From assembly GCA_910586845.1 (NCBI GenBank), contig CAJUJV010000028.1, positions 1 to 42,034 of the forward strand: a stretch of DNA of 42,034 bases. Direction: 5' to 3'. Shown piece by piece: positions 23,709 through 31,755 of the stretch. The DNA comes from an uncultured Hungatella sp. (lineage in GTDB: Bacteria; Bacillota; Clostridia; Lachnospirales; Lachnospiraceae). The notes beneath the pieces are model-generated. The model saw only the letters and a program-made list of their open reading frames with translations, did no database searches and was not told the DNA's origin. Position 1 is the stretch's first letter; every line of letters begins with the position of its first letter. The position numbers and the translations under genes were made by a program.

Positions 23709-25100
23709 TCAGAAATCCAGGATCACACAGGTAAAGTTGTCCTGCTTCGGGTTATCTGCCTGCATCACCTTCTGCTCCATGAGAGCCGCTGCCCCTGCCG
23801 CGTTGTCCGTATTCTCCAGGATCCATATGATCTCCTGCTCGGCAATGGTGTTAAAAATACCGTCGGACATCAGAAGCAGTTTATCCCCCTGTTTTACGTC
23901 CACGGGGCGCAGACTCCCGTCAATATACTTCAGCTCCCCCATGCCCAGAAAGCTTACCAGCCGGTCTCTCTGGGGATCCGTGCTGACCCGGGAAAAGCTG
24001 ATATTCCGGTTTACCGCCTCCTGCACCAGCTCCTGCTTGTAGATATGTTCACGGTTGATCTGGAACAGGTGTCCCCGGCAGTAGAGATAGATCCTGCTGT
24101 CCCCCACGGCCACCCAGTGAAACTGCCCTCTGCACACAAGCGCCGCCAGAAGCGTGGCCCCGCTTTTATAGAGCTGATCCTCCCCCAGCATATCGAGAAC
24201 CTGTTCGTTGGCCATACTCAGCATCTCAAACAGAGGATTTTCCCCGGAGTCTCCCGAAACCCGGTTTCCGGCCTGGAACATCCCCATAACCGCTCTCTGA
24301 CTCACTTTATCACTGTCCGCAAGCCCTCCCATACCGTCGGATACGATGGCCAGAAGGCCTGCATTGGTAGGATTCACACCGAACGTATCCTGCTGGCTCT
24401 TCCTGCGTCCGATGTGGTGAACGGTTCCCACGGTACCTTTGGCGGCATCCGGCATGGAAGCCGGGGCGGGAAGCCGCACTGCCCTGGTTTCCGCAGCTGT
24501 CCCCCTTTTTCCTGATACACGTTCTGTTATACAGGAATCTCCTTCCATCTTCTGACCTCCTTTTCTGTCTCCGGAAGCGTTCTTCTTATCTCTTTTCTTT
24601 TTCCGAATCATGGACCGGATCCCGAATACTGCCAGAGCTGCCGCCAGACCGGCTCCGAAACCTGCTGCCAGCATAAGAATCGAATCCTCTGACAGCCAGT
24701 CCGGCAGGCCTGAGGACATGTTTTTCCCCTCCTGGCCTCTTTCTGCCGGCTTGCCATTTTCTTTCTGCCCGTCGTCTCCTAATGGCTGACCGGCTCCTGA
24801 CCGCTGGTTCTCTTCTGTCGCCTGACTGTCTTCCGACTGCCCGTCGTCTCCCGTCGGCTGACCGGCTGACTCCTGTCCTTCGTCTCCTGACCGCTGGCCG
24901 CCTACTTCCTGTCCTTCGTTTTCTGACCGCTGGCCGCCTGCTTCCTGTCCTTCGTTTTCTTCCTCCCGATTGTCATTGTCTTCTTCCCTGGATTCTGTCT
25001 GTACGCCCTGAGGATCCTGTATCGCCGCCCAGGATGAAGCCCCTCCAACCAGCGTCATGGTCAACACACACAGCAGCCATTTTTTTAATCTGTATCTCAT
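23709..25100 (-). CDS. membrane-anchored PP2C phosphatase with repetitive outer domain
   Basis: The 463-aa protein has a signal/anchor segment (1-26), an extracytoplasmic stretch (about 27-138) of low complexity rich in Glu, Gly, Gln and Ser, a membrane helix (about 140-163), a basic stop-transfer run (KKKRDKK) and a cytoplasmic PP2C domain (about 220-462). PPM motifs are present: QQDTF (236-240), SDGMGGLAD, GDSRIYLY, LLMSDGIF and QDNFTC. The outer repeat unit ENEGQEx-GGQRS occurs twice in near-perfect tandem with looser copies behind. The start overlaps nothing, but its GGGAGG ribosome site lies in the last codons of the VWA-FHA gene (3-bp gap), so the two are coupled. The outer part may sense or tether. 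Confidence 0.88.
   Translation of the reverse strand: MRYRLKKWLLCVLTMTLVGGASSWAAIQDPQGVQTESREEDNDNREEENEGQEAGGQRSENEGQEVGGQRSGDEGQESAGQPTGDDGQSEDSQATEENQRSGAGQPLGDDGQKENGKPAERGQEGKNMSSGLPDWLSEDSILMLAAGFGAGLAAALAVFGIRSMIRKKKRDKKNASGDRKGGQKMEGDSCITERVSGKRGTAAETRAVRLPAPASMPDAAKGTVGTVHHIGRRKSQQDTFGVNPTNAGLLAIVSDGMGGLADSDKVSQRAVMGMFQAGNRVSGDSGENPLFEMLSMANEQVLDMLGEDQLYKSGATLLAALVCRGQFHWVAVGDSRIYLYCRGHLFQINREHIYKQELVQEAVNRNISFSRVSTDPQRDRLVSFLGMGELKYIDGSLRPVDVKQGDKLLLMSDGIFNTIAEQEIIWILENTDNAAGAAALMEQKVMQADNPKQDNFTCVILDF
24888..24959. repeat. 36-bp tandem repeat
   Basis: Two copies, 24888-24923 and 24924-24959, differ at one position. They encode a 12-residue outer repeat of the membrane phosphatase. 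Looser copies continue leftwards to about 24780, which makes this a candidate length-variable site. Confidence 0.85.
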
Positions 25101-25103
25101 CTG

Positions 25104-26702
25104 TCAATCCTCCCAGTATAAACGATATTCATAACTGCCGGCCCGCAGGCTGTCGCCCGGTCTCACGGCTACCCTTCCCAAATGATCTACTACAACTCCG
25201 TTGACGGCGGTGCCGTTTTTAGATCCTCCGTCCCACACATAGACGCTGTGCCCGTCCCAGAACATGATGAAATGAACGCCCGACAGCCTGGTATCCTGAG
25301 AGTCCAGAATGATCTTTGCCTTTGAGTTTCTTCCCACGGTCATCTCGATTCCCTCCACCAGTTTTATAACACAGGTCTTATCTCTCACTCCCACAGCCGT
25401 CATGCGGACGGACAGCCTGGGAAGCGCATTGTAAGCAGCCTCCTGCTGCCGTTTCAGTGCTTCTTCCTTTTCTCTTCTCCGCCGCTCCTGCTGTTCCAGC
25501 TCTGCCTGCCTCAGGCGTCCTTCCTCTTGCTGTCTCTCCTCTTCCTGCCGTTTTTCTTCCTCCAGCCGGAGTCTTTCTGCCTCTTTCTGCTTCTTTTTTC
25601 TGACCGCCAGGACAGCCGCTGCCGCCAGCACAACCGCCCCTGTGGCTATCCCTGCCAGAGACCCTCCTGATCTCCGGTCAGGCTCCTGGACAGGCTGAGA
25701 TTCCGGCTCCTGCCGGGAATCAGTCTCATCTTCGGAAGTGGTCTCCTCTTCTGTCTCTCTCTGAGGCAGACGGATGTCCTTTTCCGGAAGTTCTTTGCTG
25801 TCCTCGTACACCTTTCCATCCTGACTCTTAAAAATTACCGAGATGGTGTAAGTGTCCCTGTCCTGAGGAACTGCCTCAGTCAGATCTGCCCTGACGACAA
25901 ATGTCGATCCCAGAAGCCGGAGGATCTCCCCTCCCATCTCCTCCCCTGTCATGGAAGCAGGGGCGGACCCTTTTTCGTCAGATTTGGGGAAATGCACGCC
26001 CCCTGCCGAGTTTCTGGCAAAACTGCCCAGTTCTTTTGCCTGTTCATAATCTGCCCGGGAGAGGACAGGCGCAACGGTGTACACGGGGATATCCGCCTTT
26101 TCCACCGCATCATAGGCCTCTCTCCAGGTGGATCCCGCCCCCTGATCGTCGGCCCCGTCGGATATGACCACCAGAGCCCTGACAGCCTGAACCTCCGGCT
26201 GCTGCTGCAAAAATTTCAGCCCGTGGATCAGGCCGGTGTAGAGATCCGTATCTTCTCCCGTATACCGGAGTTTCTCAATCTCCTCCCCGGCTGTTTCTGC
26301 CGTGAGGAAACCGGTATCCGTGATCTGATTGCCCATGCGCCCGATGATCAGGCGGTCCTCCTCATTTAATCCTGCGCTTATGGTCCGGAGCACTTCTTTT
26401 GTCTGCTCCATCCGCCCTTTCATGGATCCTGATATGTCCACCAGGCAGTAGATCGTCTTAGGAAGCTTTTTCTCCTCCACCGTGGATGCCCATATCACCG
26501 GAACCGGCCGGCTTCCCAGAAGGACCTGAAAGCTCTCCCTGTCTCCTTCCTCCTGCCCGATCCCGCAGATCAGATCCAGCTGCCCCTCTTCCTCCTGGCT
26601 GACTCCCCCTAAAAACGCCTGATTGTCCGCCGCTCCGGCAGGGAACCAGCACAGATTCAGGACAGCCAGCAGGCTCAGTATCAATGCCGTCGTTTTTCTC
26701 AT
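25104..26702 (-). CDS. secreted VWA domain / TM / coiled coil / FHA protein
   Basis: The 532-aa protein has a signal peptide (about 1-24), an outer von Willebrand A domain (about 80-275) with an intact MIDAS (DISGS at 89-93, plus Thr and SDGADD), an acidic linker, a membrane helix (about 347-366), a charged coiled coil of about 55 residues (RLRLEEEKRQEEE...), and a cytoplasmic FHA domain (about 435-530) with GRNSKAK, SGVHF and TAVNG all canonical. So an external protein- or metal-binding domain is joined to an inside pThr reader. VWA and FHA/kinase proteins are paired in the PpkA-type control module of type VI secretion, but here no apparatus is seen. The start has GAGGAAGGG upstream, 12 bp after the kinase-FHA stop. 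Confidence 0.87.
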   Translation of the reverse strand: MRKTTALILSLLAVLNLCWFPAGAADNQAFLGGVSQEEEGQLDLICGIGQEEGDRESFQVLLGSRPVPVIWASTVEEKKLPKTIYCLVDISGSMKGRMEQTKEVLRTISAGLNEEDRLIIGRMGNQITDTGFLTAETAGEEIEKLRYTGEDTDLYTGLIHGLKFLQQQPEVQAVRALVVISDGADDQGAGSTWREAYDAVEKADIPVYTVAPVLSRADYEQAKELGSFARNSAGGVHFPKSDEKGSAPASMTGEEMGGEILRLLGSTFVVRADLTEAVPQDRDTYTISVIFKSQDGKVYEDSKELPEKDIRLPQRETEEETTSEDETDSRQEPESQPVQEPDRRSGGSLAGIATGAVVLAAAAVLAVRKKKQKEAERLRLEEEKRQEEERQQEEGRLRQAELEQQERRRREKEEALKRQQEAAYNALPRLSVRMTAVGVRDKTCVIKLVEGIEMTVGRNSKAKIILDSQDTRLSGVHFIMFWDGHSVYVWDGGSKNGTAVNGVVVDHLGRVAVRPGDSLRAGSYEYRLYWED

Positions 26703-26714
26703 AAACCCTTCCTC

Positions 26715-27992
26715 TCACTCCAAAACGTATCCCTCATTGCCGAAAGTGATGGTATCGCCGCTGCGGAGTTCATACCGTGTGTCCGGCTGCAGGCGGTACC
26801 CGGACACCATGGTGCCGTAAGTCGAATGCTCGTCCACAATCAAAAGGCCTCCCCTTTCATAACTGATCACGCACTGCCGTCTGCTGACGCCGGGACTGTC
26901 GGGAGGATAGACCATATCGCACCGGCTGTCTCTTCCAAAAGTAACCACGGTTCCCGAAGAAATCTTGAATTTCCTCCCTTTATAAAAGCCGGAAACCGCC
27001 CTGAGGCAGTAAGGCCGGGGCCCGGAAGTCTGTTCTTTTGGAAACAGCTCCGCGGCCAGGGCCTCTGTACTCTGAAAACGGTCCTCGCCCCGCACGCTCA
27101 TGCCTTTCATGATGGCGCGGGCCACATGACCCGGCAGATCCGGGCAAAGTTCTCCTATAAATATGGCCCCATCCCGTTTGATCCGGTCCGGAGCCTTTGG
27201 CGGGCGCTGACCACTTAACACATGGTATATGGTCACGCTGAGGGAATAGATGTCTGTCCATGGACCCTGATTCCCATTGGAAAAATACTGTTCTATGGGG
27301 GCATAGGCCTGCTTCAGGATCGTTGTAAACCCCTGCCCGTTGTTATAGCATCTGACGGATCCGAAATCGATCAGTTTCGCCTCTGTCGTACTGGTCAGAA
27401 AGATATTATCAGGGCTGATATCCCTGTGGATCAGGCCCTGACCGTGAAGGATCTTAAGGATATACAGAAGTTTTCTGACATATTCCGACAGCTGGGTCCA
27501 GTTCACCTTACCGTTCTGTTCCATGTAAGTCCGCAGATCAATCCCTGACAAATATTCCATGGAATAATATACCGTATTATTCTCCTCCAGCAGCTGATAC
27601 ACATCCACCACTGCAGGCTCTTTGCGGAAACTGGCGAGAATCGTGGCCTCTTCCCGAAATCTCTGTTTTAACTTCTCGAAATACTCCTCCTGCCCTTTTA
27701 CCGCCTTGACCAGCGGACCTGTCCCGGCCCTCTGAACATCCAGCCTTGGAAACAGCTCCTTTACGATCACTCTTTTCTGCTGCATGCAGTCCCATGTCAG
27801 ATAAGTGATACCGAACCCTCCGTTTCCGATCACCTTTCCCACATAATACCTGGACGCCAGCAGATAGCGCTCCGGCAGACAGACTGCCGGGCGCTTTGCC
27901 GCCGATTCATGAACGCTTTTATGACAATATGTACAGATACCGTTTTCCAGGGTGCCCAAAAGACAGTTTGTACACAGATTTTGCAGATTCAT
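26715..27992 (-). CDS. Ser/Thr protein kinase with C-terminal FHA domain
   Basis: This 425-aa cytoplasmic protein has a short zinc ribbon (CTNC...CTYC, 7-23), a complete Hanks-type kinase (about 47-310) with GNGGFG (56-61), Lys78, HRDISPDN (189-196), DFG (209-211), APIEQY and WTDIYSLS, then an FHA domain (about 325-425). It is the only kinase of the operon that looks intact. In its FHA domain the pThr contacts are altered: the usual Ser-x-x-His reads SRRQ and the following Asn is Ser (MVSG), so binding may be weak or to non-pThr partners. There is no membrane segment, so membrane proteins of the operon are its likely partners. GAGAGG precedes the ATG, 23 bp after the upstream FHA gene. Confidence 0.9.
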   Translation of the reverse strand: MNLQNLCTNCLLGTLENGICTYCHKSVHESAAKRPAVCLPERYLLASRYYVGKVIGNGGFGITYLTWDCMQQKRVIVKELFPRLDVQRAGTGPLVKAVKGQEEYFEKLKQRFREEATILASFRKEPAVVDVYQLLEENNTVYYSMEYLSGIDLRTYMEQNGKVNWTQLSEYVRKLLYILKILHGQGLIHRDISPDNIFLTSTTEAKLIDFGSVRCYNNGQGFTTILKQAYAPIEQYFSNGNQGPWTDIYSLSVTIYHVLSGQRPPKAPDRIKRDGAIFIGELCPDLPGHVARAIMKGMSVRGEDRFQSTEALAAELFPKEQTSGPRPYCLRAVSGFYKGRKFKISSGTVVTFGRDSRCDMVYPPDSPGVSRRQCVISYERGGLLIVDEHSTYGTMVSGYRLQPDTRYELRSGDTITFGNEGYVLE

Positions 27993-28015
27993 CAGGCCTT
28001 ACCTCTCCGTGTCCG

Positions 28016-28738
28016 TTACTCGTTCCAGTTAAAGTTTTCTCCGCACAGAGGAACAAAGATCAGCTTTGATGTGCCTACGGTCACCGTGTCATAGGCGTGA
28101 AGCTGGGTGGGGACCATGACCATCTTGTCATTGACCCGGACGATGTTCTTTCCATCCGAAGGCCCGAAGAAGAAAACCTTCTCCGTATCGTCATAGGCCA
28201 CCAGGGCATGTTTCTCCCGGCTGATCTGTTTATCTCCCCGGATACAGATATCCATATGCTCTGCCCTGCCGATATGGTTATAGCCGGTGCGGATCCGATA
28301 GTCGTGTCCTCTGTCCGGCCCCTCGATGCACACCAGCCAGCCTACTACCGGAGTAAAGCCTGCCACCATCCCCGGGCTGTGGGGCAGAGTCTGGTCATTG
28401 TAATTATCAGCTCCCGGAACCGAACTGTCCACATACCTCATAGTTTCCCCTGTGTCTCTGAAGGGACGTGTAGGCGGCTTGGTATCCGTAAATCCTCCCC
28501 TTTGTTCTCCTAGGGGTCTGGTCTCTTCCTCGTTATAGTAGTAATTGTTGCTATTCCTGCCTATGGGCTCTGTCTCCCCCACACTGTCAATTCCTCCTGC
28601 CGAATACCCGCCTCCCACAGGTTCTGTGGCTCCATATTCCGCCGCGCCTCCCTGTCTCTTCTCTGCCTCGCACACCGGGCAGTTCACATTGGTGTCTCCG
28701 TCATAAAAATGGCCCTTCGGACAGACTTTCATATTCAT
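28016..28738 (-). CDS. zinc-ribbon FHA adaptor with Thr-Glu-Pro-like sites
   Basis: The 240-aa cytoplasmic protein begins with a zinc-finger-like segment (CPKGHFYDGD...NCPVC), has a flexible middle of about 100 residues and an FHA domain (about 130-235) with GRAEHM, SREKHA (one residue longer than the usual SRxH) and RVND. The middle carries three related motifs, ATEPVGG, ETEPIGR and ETRPLGE, spaced about 20-25 residues apart. Repeated Thr sites next to an FHA domain are the plan of GarA/OdhI-type kinase substrates, whose N-terminal phospho-Thr binds their own FHA domain. It is therefore a likely kinase substrate and reader in one. GGAGG precedes the ATG; second gene of the operon. Confidence 0.85.
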   Translation of the reverse strand: MNMKVCPKGHFYDGDTNVNCPVCEAEKRQGGAAEYGATEPVGGGYSAGGIDSVGETEPIGRNSNNYYYNEEETRPLGEQRGGFTDTKPPTRPFRDTGETMRYVDSSVPGADNYNDQTLPHSPGMVAGFTPVVGWLVCIEGPDRGHDYRIRTGYNHIGRAEHMDICIRGDKQISREKHALVAYDDTEKVFFFGPSDGKNIVRVNDKMVMVPTQLHAYDTVTVGTSKLIFVPLCGENFNWNE

Positions 28739-28767
28739 AGCATTTCCTCCTTTTTCTCATTACCTGT

Positions 28768-30039
28768 CTACATCTTGATCTGAATCTTAAAGGCGTTCTT
28801 TTCCGACCCCACACAGAATGTATCACCGCTTTTCACTGCCACGGGATGCCTTTCGGGCAGTTTTCCGTAACCGCTCAGATAGGTTCCGTAAGAAGAACCG
28901 CAGTCCATGATCGTCAGGGCTCCCTGGCTGTTCCAGTTGATCCTGCAGTGATTTCTGCTGACGCCGTTGGTCTCTTTGGGGAAACGGATGCCGCAGGATA
29001 CATCCCGCCCGATACTGATCCCCTCAGCCCCGATGGTGTAGGTTCTTCCCTGCATGATTCCGGCAGTTGCCACAATCTCCACGGTTATTGCGGCCGGTTG
29101 GGGCGCAGGGCCGGGTCTGACCGGATCCGTGACAGGAGCCGGACTGGGGGCGGGATCCTGCCTGGGGACAGGTTCCGGCTTGGGTTCTGGCGAACCAGAG
29201 CTAATGACAATGGGATCTTTTTTCTTTCCTCCTGCAAGACCCGCAATCAAAATGACCACAACTATCACTGCAGCCACGCAGCCCAGGATCAGCCCTATGG
29301 ATATGGAATCATCCGATTCCGGCTCTGCCGGGTCCGGCCTGCCGGGAGATGAAGTCTCTTCTGTGGACCGGGCAGTCTCTTCTTCGGATGCAGATGTGGA
29401 GCTCCCGGCAGATGATGAATTAGCATAAAACATATTAACATCCATACCAAACCCGACAATCTTACCATCGTTGGAATACAGCCCTACCATACGACCCTGA
29501 TCGTCTATCAAAGGTGCAGGCAGCACAAATGTCTCTGTGATGTCGTCCAGAGCAGTGATATACAGTTCCGTGATTATCTCCTGGGCCCCTTCTTCGGCAT
29601 CTGTCATCTGAACCCTGGCTTCATGCACATAACGTTCTAGGTCCATATATACCATCGTTACGATCTGATCCTTGCTGGCCTGTGCAAGACTCATGATCCT
29701 TTCTTCCGGCAGTATGGAATCGCTGAAGTCAAACACGACAATGCCATAGTCCTCAAACAGATTTACGGGCACCACATTATAGTTCTGTCCTGTAATACCA
29801 TCCACAAGATCAAATCGTTCCGAATCTTTATTCAATATATTGACAGAAGTCATTACACAGTAGCCTTCTCCAAGATCCAGGACAACTGCTGTCTGTGCAA
29901 TGACCGCATTCCCTTCCTCATCCAGCCCATAGATGATATGTATTTTTTCTTCATTCCCGGCCAATGCACAGAAACTCATGGAAATGAGAAAAAGCAGAGT
30001 GAATGCCAGGCCCGTTAAAATCTTCCTTTTTCTTTTCAT
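28768..30039 (-). CDS. membrane sensor with outer protease-like domain and inner FHA domain
   Basis: The 423-aa protein has a signal peptide (about 1-28), an outer domain (about 29-210) whose strand order and motifs (YCVMTSVNIL, GIVVFDF, PLIDDQGRMVGLYS) resemble a trypsin/HtrA barrel without the GNSGG serine motif, a linker, a membrane helix (about 246-270), a Pro-rich spacer (280-317) and a C-terminal FHA domain (about 320-420). FHA residues: GRDVSC, SRNH canonical, but the following Asn is Ser (LSG). First gene of the nine-gene operon, 80 bp after its promoter; AAAGGAG lies close before the ATG. It could convey outside peptide or wall state to the cytoplasmic readers; this is inferred. Confidence 0.85.
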   Translation of the reverse strand: MKRKRKILTGLAFTLLFLISMSFCALAGNEEKIHIIYGLDEEGNAVIAQTAVVLDLGEGYCVMTSVNILNKDSERFDLVDGITGQNYNVVPVNLFEDYGIVVFDFSDSILPEERIMSLAQASKDQIVTMVYMDLERYVHEARVQMTDAEEGAQEIITELYITALDDITETFVLPAPLIDDQGRMVGLYSNDGKIVGFGMDVNMFYANSSSAGSSTSASEEETARSTEETSSPGRPDPAEPESDDSISIGLILGCVAAVIVVVILIAGLAGGKKKDPIVISSGSPEPKPEPVPRQDPAPSPAPVTDPVRPGPAPQPAAITVEIVATAGIMQGRTYTIGAEGISIGRDVSCGIRFPKETNGVSRNHCRINWNSQGALTIMDCGSSYGTYLSGYGKLPERHPVAVKSGDTFCVGSEKNAFKIQIKM

Positions 30040-30123
30040 CCGAAATTCTCCTTTTTGTATCTCTCATATCTCTGATCCCAGGGGAAGGAACATATGTAAT
30101 AAAAGTGTTAAAACTTGATAAAT

Positions 30124-30153
30124 ATTATACCCCTCTGTATCATTTATTGTCAA
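30124..30153 (-). promoter_or_regulatory. promoter of the nine-gene signalling operon
   Basis: On the minus strand a perfect TTGACA (30148-30153) and a perfect TATAAT (30124-30129) are 18 bp apart within a markedly AT-rich stretch (30110-30220). The transcript would start near 30117, giving a leader of about 80 nt to the first gene. No other clear promoter is seen further into the operon. Confidence 0.75.
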
Positions 30154-30219
30154 TATATCTAATTTATTTCTTAAAATTAAAACAATTTATTATTAGTTTT
30201 TATGTTATTTAGACAATAA

Positions 30220-30258
30220 AAAATCCCCCGGGGATCAACACGATCAGTATTGATCCCC
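30220..30258 (-). terminator. terminator of the hydrogenase operon
   Basis: On the minus strand GGGGATCAA/TTGATCCCC (30230-30238 with 30250-30258) with an 11-nt loop is followed after GGGGG by ATTTTTTATTG. It stands 28 bp beyond the group B hydrogenase stop and separates it from the signalling operon. Confidence 0.75.
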
Positions 30259-30285
30259 AGAGGGACACCATACAAAAACCGGCGT

Positions 30286-31737
30286 TTACTGGCGATGCAT
30301 ATGCACCTTGTCAGCACCCACTTTTTTCAGATTCTCATGAACATTGCGCTTGTCGGCGGAGGCGATCAGCGTATCTCTGGCCTTCTTGGCCTCGTTCTCC
30401 GTCTTATGCTTGCTGGGCCCGCCTACGCAGCCGCCTACACAGGCCATACCCTCGACAAAGTCAGCAGGCAGCTTGCCCACTTTCATGAGAAGCAGGGCCT
30501 TCTTGCACTCTGCCGCGCCGTTGCACTTCATAACTTCCGGCTTGATATCCTCGCCCATTTCCTCGAAGCACTGGACTACAGCCGCGGTGACGCCGCCGCC
30601 GTTGCCGAACCGCTTGCCGAACACGGAACTCTCCTGATAATTGTTCTCCTCCGGCTCCAGCTCCACGCCCTTGGCCCGCATCATGGCCCGGATCTCTCCG
30701 AAAGTCATGGCATAGTCGGCGTTGTCCTGGATGTTTAAGTCCAGAGTCTCGCTCTTCTTTGCGATACAGGGCCCGATAAATACAGTGGTAGTCTCCGGAT
30801 CCTGCTCTTTTAAGAATCTGGACACGGCGCACATAGGCGACACTGTGGTGGACATATTGTCAAGGAGCATTGGGAAATGCTGCTTGATCATGTTGACAAA
30901 GGCGGGACAGCAGGATGTGGTCATCTTCTTGCCTTCCTTGTAAGCCTCGGCCCATTCCTCGGCCTCCGCGGCGGCAGTCATATCGCCGCCCAGTCCTACT
31001 TCCACCATATCGGCAAAGCCGATTTTCTTTAATGCGGTCTTCCAGCTGGCCATGGTAATGTCCGGTCCGAACTGGCCTTCCGTAGCAGGAGCCACCATGG
31101 CAACCACTCTCTTGCCGGCATTGATCAGACGGATAACATCTACCATAAAAGTCTTGGTGCCGATGGCTCCGAAGGGACAGCTGTGTACACAGGCGCCGCA
31201 CTGGATACATTTTTTCTCATCGATGACGCAGATACCGTTCTCATCATAGGTGATGGCATCTACCGGGCAGATCTTCTTACAGGGACGCTCCAGGTGGGCG
31301 ATGGCGCTGTAAGGACAGGCCTGAGCACATTTGCCGCACTCTTTGCACTTGGACGGGTCGATGTGAGCCCTGGTATCATCCATGGAGATGGCGCCGAAAT
31401 TACAGGAATTCTGGCAGGCCTTTCCCATACACTTGCGGCAGTTATCCGTCACCACATAAGAGGCGATGGGACACTCTTCACAGGCCGCGTTGATGACCTG
31501 AACTACATTGATGGAATCCTTGCCCACGGGGCATTTGCCTTCTGCCAGGCGCACTCTCTGTTTGATGATCTCGCGCTCTTTATAGATACAGCAGCGGAAC
31601 TGGGCCTGGGGTCCCGGAATCATCTTGTAGGGAAGTTCCTCTCTCCCCTCTTCCAGAGTCCCCTCCCAGGCCATCTTGGCCACTTCATACAGCACGTCAT
31701 GCTTTACGCGCAGTATGGTTGCGTCATTTGTTACCAT
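30286..31737 (-). CDS. group B-like [FeFe]-hydrogenase
   Basis: This 483-aa protein has ferredoxin-like clusters: CRKCMGKAC-type motif and two 2[4Fe-4S] domains (CKECGKCAQACP and CIQCGACVHSCP) in the first 200 residues. The H-cluster domain follows with TSCCPAF, GPCIAKK and ACVGGCVGGP; these L1, L2 and L3 motifs differ from the classical TSCCPGW / MPCTxKK / GGGQ set and match the poorly characterised group B hydrogenases of clostridia. It may oxidise or evolve H2 with ferredoxin, or act in redox signalling. GAGGAGG precedes the ATG. Last gene of the operon, 19 bp after the SpoIIE-type phosphatase gene. Confidence 0.88.
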   Translation of the reverse strand: MVTNDATILRVKHDVLYEVAKMAWEGTLEEGREELPYKMIPGPQAQFRCCIYKEREIIKQRVRLAEGKCPVGKDSINVVQVINAACEECPIASYVVTDNCRKCMGKACQNSCNFGAISMDDTRAHIDPSKCKECGKCAQACPYSAIAHLERPCKKICPVDAITYDENGICVIDEKKCIQCGACVHSCPFGAIGTKTFMVDVIRLINAGKRVVAMVAPATEGQFGPDITMASWKTALKKIGFADMVEVGLGGDMTAAAEAEEWAEAYKEGKKMTTSCCPAFVNMIKQHFPMLLDNMSTTVSPMCAVSRFLKEQDPETTTVFIGPCIAKKSETLDLNIQDNADYAMTFGEIRAMMRAKGVELEPEENNYQESSVFGKRFGNGGGVTAAVVQCFEEMGEDIKPEVMKCNGAAECKKALLLMKVGKLPADFVEGMACVGGCVGGPSKHKTENEAKKARDTLIASADKRNVHENLKKVGADKVHMHRQ

Positions 31738-31755
31738 ACTTTTTTCCTCCTCTTG

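Noticed and set aside
24780..24959. CRISPR array
   Set aside because: Repeats are directly adjacent without spacers and encode an in-frame peptide repeat.
16762..30153. Type VI or type VII secretion cluster
   Set aside because: The regulatory domains fit, but no Vgr/Hcp/VipA, EccC, WXG100 or secretion ATPase gene is in the window.
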